Origin: Epiperipatus broadwayi
Taxonomy: Eukaryota; Onychophora; Udeonychophora; Euonychophora; Peripatidae
Assembly (NCBI GenBank): GCA_028023455.1
Contig: JAQFVV010006342.1
Location: forward strand, 1 to 64,000
Length of the DNA: 64,000 nt
Direction: 5' to 3'
Below the pieces are notes generated by a model, which made no database searches, was not told the DNA's origin, and saw only the letters and a list, made by a program, of their open reading frames with translations. The first letter of the stretch is position 1, and every line of letters begins with the position of its first letter. The position numbers and the translations under genes are program-made. This document shows positions 14,200 to 26,300 of this stretch, piece by piece.

Positions 14200-15000
14200 C
14201 GGGGGTTGGCAAACTTTTTCTTTGTAGAGGCTGAACAAATTTTAAGAATCTTTGTTGACCAATTTAATTACTAGAGGTGCTACAATCAAATTACTTGAAT
14301 GGAAAAGGGGGGTAATGTTTATAAAATTGTATGAAAACGTTTAATTCTTTAAATACTTTTATGAAATTACAAGATAATTGAGGTCTTTATGCTTAATTTT
14401 GATATTTTCTGCCGTTTGTATATATAATTTTTAAAATTTTATGTAAAAAATAATTTTATTATCTTTTAGAAAATGTTTCATTTATTCAGCTTTAATCTAT
14501 TTTTAATTTTTTTTAAAAAAATGTTATTTATTTTTGAGGAAAAATAAATGATTTTTATGATTTTCTATACAAAAATGAAAAATTTATTCCACTTGGGCTA
14601 GTATGTTTTTTAGTTTTATTTTCTGATTGCCAATATTAAATAATCAAAAAATAATGTTTTGCTTCACTTATTGATTATAAAAAGATCAAACAATAACATT
14701 GTTTATAGCATGATTTCAGAATAGTTTCCCGTTGTGTTGAAATCACGTTAATGTATAGAATTTGTCCTATAAATTGAATGCTTAAATATGATCTGAATCA
14801 AAGTGCAGGTGAGTTCATTCTGTATTGTTTTGTTTATTGATGGGTGTGTATTAGTTTATATATATAGCTCACTCTAAGTTTATAGTAATTTTCACTTTAA
14901 TTTCATTTGATGGCTATAAAATTTTTATTCCAATTGTCATGACATATTGTGACCCAAAAAAACAAGATCTGGTTCATGGGCCATAGTTTGCCAATCCCTG
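14200..15000. mobile_element. hAT-like non-autonomous DNA transposon (~800 bp)
   Basis: The left end CGGGGGTTGGCAAACTTTTTC and the right end (reverse complement CAGGGATTGGCAAACTATGGC) are inverted relatives. They match the CAGNGRTTGGCAAAC-type termini known from non-autonomous hAT elements. The flanking octamers (ATCAACAT at 14192-14199, GTTTTCAT at 15001-15008) agree at only four positions, so the target duplication is not clear. The interior is A+T-rich with no transposase-like frame. The body could include secondary insertions. Confidence 0.65.
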
Positions 15001-15079
15001 GTTTTCATAACCTAAATTCACAAACACAGAGCTTAATTAATTAAAGAAAATACTTGAAAAAGTTTGATAGTATAACTCA

Positions 15080-15128
15080 TATATATATATGTGTGTGTGT
15101 TCGCGTGTGTGCGCGCGCGCGTGTATAT
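15080..15128. repeat. Alternating purine-pyrimidine tract (TA)n(TG)n(CG)n
   Basis: About 48 bases alternate pyrimidine and purine almost without interruption: TA repeats, then TG, then TGCGCGCGCGCG, then TGTATATG. One TT step breaks the alternation. Such tracts are known to adopt left-handed Z-DNA under negative supercoiling. The CG-rich part stands out sharply from the local base composition. Confidence 0.8.
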
Positions 15129-15929
15129 GAAATCCTACCAACACAGCAAGATACTACAACGACTCTATATTTGTATAGTGTTTTGTTTATTTTTTTGTCA
15201 AAATTTGCTTTTAATAATTTTCTTAATATTAATTGCTTTATCTACTTCAAAATAAAAAAGATAAATTCAAATGCAATGATTGAAGTATATAGAGAAAAAC
15301 AGAAAAAGTAGTTTTGTGTTAAATTTATATTAGTTGCTACACTACTTACAGGTATGCACACATATAACCATTCATAAAATTTGGGTTGTTAAAGTATAGT
15401 AACTTAAAGCAATCAATCAGATTTTTTTTTTTCAAATATTTATTAAATAAGTACAATGTTTACAATGACAGTTATGAATACATGATAAATTAAAAGGGAA
15501 AGGTAGAATTACAAACATAAAGAAGGATTAGTCTGTGTATCTGAGGATAAATAAATGTAATATAGTAGTATTGTAGGCGAAAGGTAAACCTCACCCAACT
15601 CACCCAGACAAATTGCCTCTCACTACCAAAAGACACTTAGTCAATCTAGAGTTTGGTCAGATCACTGCTGGAAAAAACTCTGCAACTATGGATGCTTAGG
15701 TATTGTATGCTAAATCTGATGTGTTCAGTTTATTATTATCCATTTTGATAACATAAAAATCTGACCATATAATTATTAAAAAAACCACTTTCAGTGATGT
15801 CTTAGAGAGAAGAAACAAAGAGATTTATCAGCAATCATCCTCGCAATGTAATCAGTGTCCATGTTTCCTCATATAATACTTTTTGTGCTGGGAGAATGTC
15901 ATGGTTTTTAAATTTTATAAGTCTATTCA

Positions 15930-16290
15930 GAAAAAAATTTTCATCTTGAATTGGACCGGGATTATTTTACAACGAATGGAACAGAATGCATAATTGATGA
16001 ATAATGAAAGTCTAATAGTTGGGATGGATCTTGTCCTCATACTATCTTTAAGAGAGGTAACAAGGTAAAAATTTATTTTAAGGTTATCAGCGATGATCCT
16101 TCTAGACTTCCAGAATCATGGGCATGAGTGAACCAGATGGTCAAAAGTTTCATCATGAGTCTGGCAGAGGGAGCAATTACTGTTTGAATGTGAAAACAAC
16201 CCAGTAAATAATAAAGTAAATTATGATCTCAGTCTTATAAAATATATAGACTTCTCACATATTTTAACCCAGGTTTTAGACATGGCAAAT
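15930..16290 (-). pseudogene. Decayed LINE reverse-transcriptase C-terminal fragment
   Basis: Read on the minus strand, the sequence gives a peptide trace with KTWVKICEKS and FIRLRS. A CCHC-like finger follows (CSLCQTHDETFDHLVHSC, codons at about 16118-16175). After it come FWKSRRIIADN and a hydrophobic tail containing RSIPTIRLSLFINY, interrupted by several stops. A C-x2-C...H-x4-C finger after the 'thumb' is characteristic of non-LTR retrotransposon ORF2 C-termini. The polymerase motifs are not present, so this is a 5'-truncated and old copy. I cannot assign the clade; it is not part of the CR1 element at 35-39 kb. Confidence 0.55.
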
Positions 16291-17439
16291 ATGAACTCAC
16301 TATTAGGCTTATATATTATTTTTTAAAAAAGGTATTAAACGAATACTTTTAGAATGTAGTGATAAAGATTTATCACTGAGTTATCATAAAACAGAAAATT
16401 TCAACATACTTTTAAAGTAAAATTCCATGAATATTTTACAATATTCTTTAAAAAAAACTTTTTTATATAAAATATAAATAATTTAATAAAACTGAGATTC
16501 ATAATTTTAAAATAATACATTTTAATGATTTTATATCGGGTATTTAAGTCAAAATATTTTATTTTATTTAATAAACTAGATAAAAATAGCTTTTTAAAAA
16601 GATTTTGTAAAGAAAAAATGCAATCATTTTTTAAATAAAAAAAAAACTGAAATCTTTATTAAAAATTGATGACCATTTTTGTTCAAAAGTTTTCAAAATT
16701 ATTTCTAAACTAAAACCTTTTTTCTTTACATATATAATTGCTCTCTCTTTCTAGTCAAGTAATTATTATTAATTAAAAATGCTGTTTTTTTACTTCTTTT
16801 TCAATAAATGTTTTTTTTTAATAAAACATTTATCTTAAAAATAGATTTCGTAATCTTAGTTTTATAATCTTATGTTTGAACTAATTTAAATATAATTTAC
16901 TAAAATACAATAAAATGAGACAAAAAGATTGTTTAACTTTTTTAAAAAAATTACTAAACATCGTTTATTTATTAGAACATTTTTTTGTGTGTTTTTCGTT
17001 CTTTTATTACCAGAAGGTAGATTTAAGTCTAAAATTTATTTTACCATTTCATTAAAAAATTAGAAAAGGACATATGGTCACTTTTTATTTATGTAGAAAC
17101 AAGAAATTAACATAAAATACTAAAGCCAACATATTCAGCTACTTTATATATAAATATATTGTGACAATATATTCTTTTTGTTAAAGGAATATAAAATCAA
17201 TTGAATTAAAATTATATAAAAATAATAATCCGGTAATGGATTTAGTTTTAATTGAGAATATCTAAATTCAATAGATAATCACATAAAATTATAGGCTGTT
17301 TTAGATATCTATTTAATTAAAATTGCATTTCTGTGATAATGTAACGATTTAATATTTCAATATAATATTTAAATGAGAAGCATGTGTGAGCATGCATACA
17401 TTTGTATATCTGGTTACATATACACACGTATTACATGGG
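16291..17439. other. A+T-rich stretch without recognisable gene
   Basis: Long T and A runs only. Confidence 0.5.
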
Positions 17440-17582
17440 ATTAAAAAACTTAGAAAGAGACCACATGTGTGATGAATGGATAAAATAAGGAAATGTGCTG
17501 GGGTAATGTGGAGAAGAGTGGCCATAGGAGATGGCTTCAATTTGGAGAGACCTTCACCCTGCAGTGGACCAATAATAGTTGA
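17440..17582 (+). pseudogene. Probable LINE 3'-terminal coding remnant
   Basis: On the plus strand the conceptual peptide contains CAGVMWRRVAIG and then, after a frame change, WLQFGETFTLQWT followed by a stop. This resembles the W..A.DR..W..LGE.F.QQWT ending of many invertebrate LINE ORF2 proteins. It is followed by an A+T-rich tail with ATGATTAT repeats, as expected for a retroposed 3' end. Only about 45 codons are visible and a frameshift must be assumed, so the call is tentative. Confidence 0.35.
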
Positions 17583-18345
17583 AAATAATTATGATGATTA
17601 TATGAGAATATGCATTACATTTTACATATTTTATTTATTTGCTTTTAGCAGATGAATTTGACATTACGTTATTATTATTTTAAGATATTGTATTATTATA
17701 AGACAAAGGTCACATGGCAATGACAAATAATTAGGAATGAAAGAATGAAATGGATAATAAAAATTGGAAGAAGGTTGATTCTTGTTAGTTTTTTTTAAAA
17801 ATGTTCATTTAGTAGCGATCTTCATAAAGTATTTTATTTAAAAGTTAATGGAATCTGAAATTGGGCCACATGCTAATTTCCAGGAACAGGGTATTCTCTA
17901 GCCAAGTTGAAGTCAAACTTTTTCAAAAGTACTCAAACTGACAAGAAAAGTGTTGTTTTAAAATAATAGTAATTTTATTGAAAGACATTTTTAAATATAA
18001 CAGTGTACAATAAATTTTTATTATTTTATTAATACAAAATTTTTATACAAAAGAAAATAAAATTATATTTGCTAAATAAATTGGCAACAAAAAAAATAAA
18101 GTCTGAAAGACTTTTATTTAGTTATCAGCAATAAAAAAGAAATAAAAATATTCTAAAATATAAATAGTATTTATTTAAAAAAAAAAATCCTATTTTTAAA
18201 ACTTCTGCTATTGATTGATTTATGGGATATTTATGTAAAATAGAAGATTATTTTATTGTAAACTTTAAAAGTTTTCCAAATATTATCTATTTGTTTAAAA
18301 TTTTCTATCTGATCAAAGAAAGGAGATATATCAACTCTTATGATG
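17583..18345. other. A+T-rich spacer
   Basis: No gene or recognised repeat. Confidence 0.5.
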
Positions 18346-18353
18346 AATTAAGT

Positions 18354-18680
18354 CAGGGGTCCCCAACCTTTTTGCACTTAAAAGACATTATATAATACTC
18401 GCCAGGTGGCGGGCACCATTTATTTTTTCAATGTAAATTTATAGTTGGATATTGTTAATAATACACATAATATATAAAAAAATATTTATTTCATAAAATA
18501 AAGTATAGTATGCTCTACAATTTAATTACAATATAATACAATAATTTATAAGAAATTTTAAAAATTAAATTTATTTGTATCAGATAAATATTTTTTTTAA
18601 TCGTATTCGGATAGCGGCGTTACACGTAAAATGGTCTGCAGGCAACATGGTGCCCGTGGGTATAGGGTTGGGGACCCCTG
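18354..18680. mobile_element. hAT-superfamily MITE, 327 bp, with 8 bp target duplication
   Basis: The left end is CAGGGGTCCCCAACCTTTTTG and the right end, reverse-complemented, is CAGGGGTCCCCAACCCTATAC. This is the classic hAT terminal inverted repeat. The termini are flanked by AATTAAGT (18346-18353) and ATTTAAGT (18681-18688), an 8 bp target duplication with one mismatch, which is the hAT length. Subterminal GGCGGGCACCAT / ATGGTGCCCG extends the inverted repeat. The interior is A+T-rich with no transposase. The 65-codon frame crossing the right end is not a gene. It is much better preserved than the element at 14200-15000. Confidence 0.9.
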
Positions 18681-18688
18681 ATTTAAGT

Positions 18689-20701
18689 GCTTTTTTAAAA
18701 AAAAGGTTGCATCAGCTACAGGTTGATATTGTTGAGAGATTAAGAGTTGATTGTTGTAATCTGTATTTATAAACATATTACAGCCTTGAGAATTAGCTTT
18801 ATTGTCTTAGTAAGTGTTTTAGGAATAATTAAAAAAATACTTTACAGCAATTTTTAAAAAAATTAATTGATTTACAAAGAAATTAATTTGTTTTAAACAT
18901 TAAACTATTTAACATTTACATAATCTTAAATATTATTTGATCAATAGTCACTACTGGAAAAGAAATCTCTAAAAATAAGACAAGCCATGGTTATCAATTA
19001 TATGAGACATATATCAATAATTTTTATATAATGAAAATATTTAATTTATAAATTTTAATTTTATTTTATTTATTAACAGGAACATATCTGTCCGATATAA
19101 ATTTATTACTGATCAAACAGAGGGAGACTATTGAATTCATGATATTAGACATATTAAGTTTATTTATTTTAAGGAAAAACATTTAGGTGCCAGTTAATTA
19201 CTATGTAAACTAAAGTGCTTGCTCAACCAGCTACAAATTTAGTACCTGACCTCCCTCAGCTAGCTCATCGAACTCTTAACTATTCCCAATTCTCCACCTA
19301 CACGATGAATCTCTATTTCTCAACATTTATGTCACAAATATTTAATCTCTCCCTTACTTTTAATATTACCTCAAATTATTTACCTAACAATAATTAAAAT
19401 ATTTTATATTCAGCTTTCTTTCTTTCAATGCTCATTCTTGCCTTATACTGTAAACACGTACACACATTCTATTAAAGTATACATTTTAATACGTTTTAAA
19501 TCATACATGGTATATATTTAAATAATAAATAAAATAAACACATTTAATCATATGACATTCACATATAACTAATAAGATATTTGATTTTAAAGTCTTATTA
19601 TGAAAGCTAATGCATGTATTTAGGGAAATTAATAGTTCTATATTTGATTAAATCTAACTTATAGTTCTTGAGATGCTTAAAAGTTTGTTTTTTCTCACTT
19701 AATTTAGGCTATGAATTAAGATTTTGAAGACAAAAAATGAATGATTTATCTAGGATTTGAACACGTTCATATGTGAATAGGGCAACACAGCTTTCTGCAG
19801 ATTCTTCTGATTCCAAATGGTTGGTGTTGATTCCTCATAGGCCTTTTTTTATTTATTTATTTTATGATGTGCATATTGTGGATCTTAGCATGGACACTCT
19901 AATGAGTCTCAGTTTTCACACAAACATGATTTCTCCCTCAAACTAACTGCTGATGTTACTGCAGAGAAGGTTCAGGCCGGCCGCATGATCCGATGGGTTC
20001 AGCAACGCACTCTATATGACAGCACATTCATTCTTAGTTATTTCAATATTTTTTTTAGATCAAATTTTGATGCATTTTATTAATTCTGATTAGTTAATGA
20101 TTAATGATTTTTTTTTGATTGATTTTATAACAATAAGAAATCTCCCTTATATAGACAGTGTTTTTTTTTATTTTAGGATCGACTGCAATCCTATTGGGTT
20201 TCTATTCCTTTTATTTAAGAGTTTTAGATTCATTATAGTCTTTCCATTGGCTTTTATTTTAATCAAACAGTAGTAATTAGTTCCTTTTGTTTGTTAATTA
20301 TATATCTTTTGTTTTGGTTTTAAGTTTTCAGTTCTTTTATTTGCATTGCATTAGCTTTCAATTTTATCATTTTAAGAAAATTCCTTTCTTTTAAATTTTA
20401 TTTATAGACACACACATTCCACTACTTCTATATTATAAGACAAAAATGAGGTATTTATGTTATACATTAATTTAAAAATAATAATGTTAATCACTTTTCC
20501 CTTTAATTATTATTCATTACTGAAATCTTTTCCCCTCCCCTTTCTTTTGTTCTTTTTCTTTTTCTTAAACTTTCATGAAAATCTCGTTTTTTTTTCAAAC
20601 TTTAAAAAGTAATATTTTCTTAAAATTTCTTTCAATAAAATTCACTCTTGATAAATGCTAGAAATATTATGTAACAACCTACATCGGTACAATATATATA
20701 T
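18689..20701. other. A+T-rich stretch without recognisable gene
   Basis: There is a small, slightly G+C-richer block near 19.73-20.04 kb, including GGCCGGCCGC at about 19977. It contains no reading frame or feature I can name. Poly-T and TC runs follow. Confidence 0.5.
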
Positions 20702-21090
20702 AATTAATAAAATAAGACAAATTGTGTAACTTGCTTTTAAGCTTGTTTTAAAATGTTCACTAGAGGGAGCTTACCAATAGCTCCAATCAAGCTTTAATTT
20801 ATAAGTGCTGAAAGAGAAGGAATTCAAAATCTCTATCTCAATGTCCTCATTCCCAGACTAATTGGTTTCGAGCTTATGGCTCAACTCAGTGAGGAGCTAG
20901 TGTCTGGAGCCCTGAGGTGAGCCATAATCTTGAAACCAATTGGTCTGGGGATGAGGACATATTTTGGAATTTTTTCTCTTTCAGCACTTATAAATTAAAA
21001 CTTGATTGGAACTATTGGTAAGCTCCCTCTAGTGAACATTTTAATACAAGTTTAAAAGCAAGTTACACAATTTGTCTTGTTTTATTAATT
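20702..21090. mobile_element. Foldback/MITE element, 389 bp, long imperfect inverted repeat
   Basis: The outer arms begin AATTAATAAAATAAGACAAAT and end ATTTGTCTTGTTTTATTAATT. Inward lie GTGTAACTTGCTTTTAAGC, TGTTCACTAGAGGGAGCTTACC and ATAAGTGCTGAAAGAGAA with mirrored partners. The whole element can fold into one hairpin with arms of about 180 bases. The central section (CCAGACTAATTGG...CGAGCTTATGGCT...CTCAGTGAGGAGC) resembles the centre of the GGCAAAACTC MITEs at 10.3 and 10.9 kb although the ends differ. There is no coding capacity. Confidence 0.8.
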
Positions 21091-21290
21091 ATTATAAGTG
21101 TATCATTGAAGGCTTTTGTAATATTATATTGCTGAGGCTATTAATATATGGTGGAACTGAACTGAGTTCAGACCTATATAGATGTTTGGTTTGTAAGGCT
21201 GGATTTAAAGACATTTACATATCTGAAAAATTCAGGTTTTCAAATTGGTAGTAACATATTGATAAGTGCTAACTTTTGAGTTGGTATTTT

Positions 21291-21460
21291 AGATCTAGTA
21301 TCTGTAATCCTAGTTCCTCACTGAGGTGATCCATAAGCTCGACACCAATTGGTCTGGGGATGACATTCTGATAGATACTTTGAATTCTTTCTATTTTGGC
21401 AATTATAAATTAAAGCTTGATTGGAGTTAATGGTAAGCTCCATCTAGTGAATATATATAT
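21291..21460 (+). repeat. Half copy of the 20702-21090 foldback element
   Basis: The sequence from TCCTCACTGAGGTGATCCATAAGC through CCAATTGGTCTGGGGATGA to AATTAAAGCTTGATTGGAG...GGTAAGCTCCATCTAGTGAAT repeats the right half of the neighbouring foldback, diverged and without its left arm. It lies about 200 bp downstream in the same orientation. Confidence 0.7.
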
Positions 21461-21473
21461 TTTAATGGTCACT

Positions 21474-23386
21474 GTTTTAGCCTTCAACATATCTGCCATA
21501 CAAGGGCGCCATCTAGGCATTTGAACCTAGAAAAATTTATATAGTAGGCAGATACGTAAGTTAAGATTCAAAAAATTTTTTTTTATATATTATTCTGACC
21601 ATTTGCCCAATGTCACTAGCTCATCGAGTAGCAGAGATTTAAACATTTTTATAAGTTTTAATAGTTTTAGATTCTCAAAATATATTAATATTTAAAACAA
21701 TAAAATAAAAGAAGCCACTGCCAGTAATTAACACACAAATAGATTTTATTAATGCACATTTAAAATTGAGGAATAAACTTATTTTAGATTTTAACATTAA
21801 TTTTTTTAAAATTTAAATTACTATTTTAAATAGACTGCACAGATGGATATTTAAATTATATTTTACTTTAGCATGTTGAGTATAGATAGGCTACATAGAT
21901 TTTTCATTTAAAAACTTATCAAAACATTCATTCAATCTCAGACTAAAAGTTCGTAGCCAGCCCAATGTCAGCTTCCAGATATATATTTGCAACCAATGTA
22001 ATATGAAGATGCTAGCATAAAACCACGCCGACAGGAATGTGCATCTGACAGCGTGATATTATTTGAAGGAAATGATCCATGTCCAGAACAGGAAAGTGCA
22101 TCTGCCTGACTAAGGAATCATGTATATAATTTTTTTAAAGAGTGCTACGTATGGGGGAGAGTGGTCTTTCTGCCGTCTTATAAATCCCTGTCCATAGAGC
22201 TAGAAGGGGTCAATGGTGCAGGAAATACATCTGTGACCATTTCAATGATATGACTGCCTCTTTGGGGTCATGCATTCAGTTGGGCACGTTGCCCTGTATG
22301 CTAAACACGCTTCACATTACATTAATATAAACACCCATATATCCCTCCACAAGCATTGCCCTAACTATGAAACAAATAGCCTGAAATTAGAATCCCTTAA
22401 ACTAAACATAAACGAATTTAAACATAGTTATTAATCTTTATCCATGCAGCTATCTACACCCAACTTTAAATTTAATACATTTTAGTTAAAACATAATACA
22501 CACACAAAAAAAATGAAATGGAAATGATTGCTTAAACATCTGCATAAAAAAATATTAATAATTGAATTTGCATTCTTTAATTCAGATAAGAGTTCTTATT
22601 TTCAGCTATTAATTCATTGCAATTTTAGAAAAGTTCTTATTAGATAGACACAAGAGTTCATACTTTACGGATTGAGTAGATTTAGAAGTCCATCTTTGTG
22701 ATCACTTTCGTAGATTTTGTCCTTCTTTGAAACGAAAACGCTACTTGCCATTCATTTGGTCAGGAACTGTCATGCAGAGGCCTCAGCTGGTTGTCCGGAA
22801 AATTAAATTTATTGCAGACTTCCACATCATGAAAATCTGCAATATAGCTAGTTATAACGATATATTCATAGTCAGCTCTCAGATCCCAATTATAATAATA
22901 ATTTGACTTTTATATTTTTATTAGTCTCTTATCATCCAATCTTTGGATTCAACCGGCAAGACATCACTAATCCTCTGGTGTTTCAATTATGGTCCATGCT
23001 GACATTTCTGGTGTTTGCATTGGTCATTTAATTTCTTTGTATTCTCTTAACATTTAATTTATTTTAAGTGCCTCAAGGGTTAGTTTGCTTTCGAACAATC
23101 ATTTAATTAATAAAACAATCATTTCCATTTTCTAAGATTATAGAAATCAACATTATTTCTATTTTTAAAATATCAATCTTTATATTTTTACTTTTTTTAC
23201 AAAAAAATACTTTCAAATACTTTTTCTTAAAATAGTTTGTTTTCCATCTGTGCGACAATATATATATATTAAACAACTTTTAATTTTCAGTTTTTAAGTT
23301 TTTTTCTTTTTAATAAATCAATTTTTATTTACGATCTTTTTATTTTCATTTTAAAATAATGTAACGGAATATTATATTCCGTTACA
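21474..23386 (+). repeat. Long non-coding dispersed repeat (family R1900), copy 1
   Basis: Extended co-linear similarity to 43646-45250 runs through many blocks: TTTGAACCTAGAAAA, TATAGTAGGCAGATAC, CACTAGCTCATCGAGTAGCAGAGAT, GCCACTGCCAGTAA, TGTTGAGTATAGATAGGC and CAAGGGTTAGTTTGCTTT. A shared A+T-rich right end follows, which closes with a 27-base palindrome (23360-23386). No reading frame is conserved between the copies, so it is non-autonomous. A TGTT-like left end and a TTACA right end could suit a solo LTR, but no polypurine tract, primer site or partner LTR is seen. Family identity is unknown. Confidence 0.65.
23360..23386. repeat. Perfect 13 bp inverted repeat closing the R1900 repeat
   Basis: TGTAACGGAATAT, one T, then ATATTCCGTTACA form a perfect palindrome. 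The other copy of the repeat ends in a decayed version of the same structure (AAAGGCATATTATATACCATTACA at about 45225-45248), so the palindrome is a terminal feature of the family rather than chance. Confidence 0.7.
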
Positions 23387-26300
23387 ATATATATATATTC
23401 TAACTGTGCCTTTGTGCATCCCCACTTCAGAATAGTATATAATATAAATAAAAACGGGTTCTAGCTCAGTTAATAATTAATAAATAAAATATTCAGCATT
23501 AAAATTAAATATTTCACTAGCTCAAACTTAAAATACGAATAAGGTTCAGTTTATAAAAATAAATTAAATAAATATTTAATATTTTCATGAGACTTGAAGT
23601 GAAAATACAGGTGACAAGATAGATTACATTGAGCCAATATCCCACAGGATACTACCTCAATGGCATAAGAACACTACCCCCCCTTATTACTATTTCAAAT
23701 AACAAACTCATAGTATTCTTACGACTTTAATAACTTCTACTCACTAAGATTAAGCTAATAATTACATCTTAATCTTCTATTTATAATAATTTAGCTTTAT
23801 AAAATCTCAGGTTCATAAATTTATTCTAAGTTAATTTAAAATTACAGTAGTAAAATATGAGAAGGGAATTTTATGTCATAATCTACTACACTGAAACTAA
23901 TAATAATAAAATAATAATAATATTCTTCATTGTATAACTAATTCTGTATATCTTTTCTTATACTATAATTTTATTACCATACTAAAATAATCAAATAATA
24001 TAATATAATCTTTTATCTTCATGTAATAATATAATAAATACATGGTACATTTGATAATCTGACAAACAAAAGTATGTGTGGCATGATAGCATATAATTCA
24101 ATATACTATTGTGATAACTGATTTATGACCAATAAAACAATGTAAAATTATGATTATTTAATTAAAAGAATACCAATAAAATATTTAAATTTTTAAAATA
24201 ATTCTCTATTTATCTTTCTGTGCCAAAATTATATGTTTGTTTCAATTATTATGAATATATCATGATTTCATGCAGTGAAGTGGAGAAATAAACAATTCAG
24301 ACACAAAAATTTTTGAAAAACAAATTTTAACAAAGTTTATTAATAACAACAAAATAAAATAAGCAATTTATGTACACTATTTACAGTAGATATCCTTATT
24401 TTATACCTTACATTTTTATTTACTGGGTTATAAAAATAATTTATACTTAGTTAGGTCTTTATTTAGACTTAAGACAAAATAAAATGTTACCATTTGGTTT
24501 CTCGTTATGGTTAACTTATTACAAATGTATTTATTTATTTTATTAAAAAAATATTCCATCCTTAATATTATTAAACCATATTTTTCTTAAAACACATTCG
24601 TAGGAAAAAAAAAACATTCTACAAAAAAAAAAAAATTAACTTTATAATGAGTATGGATTTCTTAAAATATTAAAACAAATTTTCATCTTGCAATGTCAAA
24701 GATGTTACATACTATCTGTCTAATAATTTATTACTAGATTTTAGTAGATATCACTTATTACACTTTGTTTACTAAACACAACATATTCCCATTTAGCCTT
24801 ACTTTGGCATGATATAAGTGTAATCATCAATACATTCCTGTTATTCAATAAACAAAAAATATACTATGCATATTCCTTATATCATTTACTTTGTACTATT
24901 GTATTTTAAAAAATATGCAATACTTATTTTTCTAAATAATAATAAAGCATTCAAAAGTTATTAACATTTTAAAGAAAATATCTTTGTTTAGATACTCTAA
25001 TCTAAAAATTTATATTTCATTTCTGAAATAAATTCAAAAATATATTCTATGATTCTTTCCTTTCCTTTAGGATTCATTGGACCTTCAATTTCAAGTTATA
25101 AAATTCTGTTCCTTCTAAGCAACTAAACCAATCTTATACAAATGATAACATAACCTAAGCTCTAAATTATTTACCATTTCTTTTCAAAATATCTTACTAA
25201 ATGATGCAGTTACATGAAATAAAGATAGCAAAATAGATGCATAGGACTAAGGAAGAAAGATAGAGTATCACTCATAACATATCTCAAAAATCATGGCACA
25301 GTGCATTAACAAGAAATGGAGGTACGACCTTTACCTGTCTAATATCCTCCAATACATAAATGATGTTAAAGCTATTCCTTCAGATTTATTAGAACATCAA
25401 ATATTTAAAGAAATATAAACACTGTCCAAATAAAATGTGTATCAGTCATAGGGCTTTGTTAACTATGCTGATATCTACACAAAGACTATAAGTATTATTC
25501 ACATCCCTCATAACATCCTATTTTTAAAACATCATCTCGGTTTCCTGTCTACTCAAGTACTTTCAAGCCACTATCTCATTATTATTTCTCAAGATTTACC
25601 ATATGTTACATCAATAAATAACTATCTGCATTTACAAAAACAATAAATAAAATTCACTGATAGTTAAAAAACAATCTCACTGTTCCATAAGAAAAGTTTG
25701 CTTATTTCATTATTCTGTATGTTTAATCATATACAATCTAATCAGACAACATTTGATTATCCAATAACATGGAAAGTTTTAAAAGAATCACACAAATATT
25801 TTTTACTATGTTGGATTATATCACTAATATAAAAAAATCATTGTATGCATATTTTCAAATCAATTCTATCTCATAATGTTTTTAAAATGTTGTATGAAAA
25901 ATACGTTTACATTTATAATTAAAACATTTATACTCCATTCTCACTATTCCTAGATAATCTAAAAGAAAACAAAGAATATAGATTATAAATTATTAATATT
26001 CATTATCATTACCAAATAACCTTTATCTAGTCATTATGTTCAGTAGGCTTTCTTCATCCACTTGGATATAAAACATTGCATACATAAAGAAAATATACAT
26101 CCATACACTTTATCCAAAAATATTCTTATCTAAATTATTAAATTATTATATTATAAAGTTTTAATGTTATTATTGACTTAATGTTTATGTTTTCATAATC
26201 TTATAAAAATAGAAAAATTTACATTTAAACTAAGTTAATAAAATCAAAATCAAAACTATAATTATGTATTCACTTGACAATAGTTCATGATAAGTTCCAA

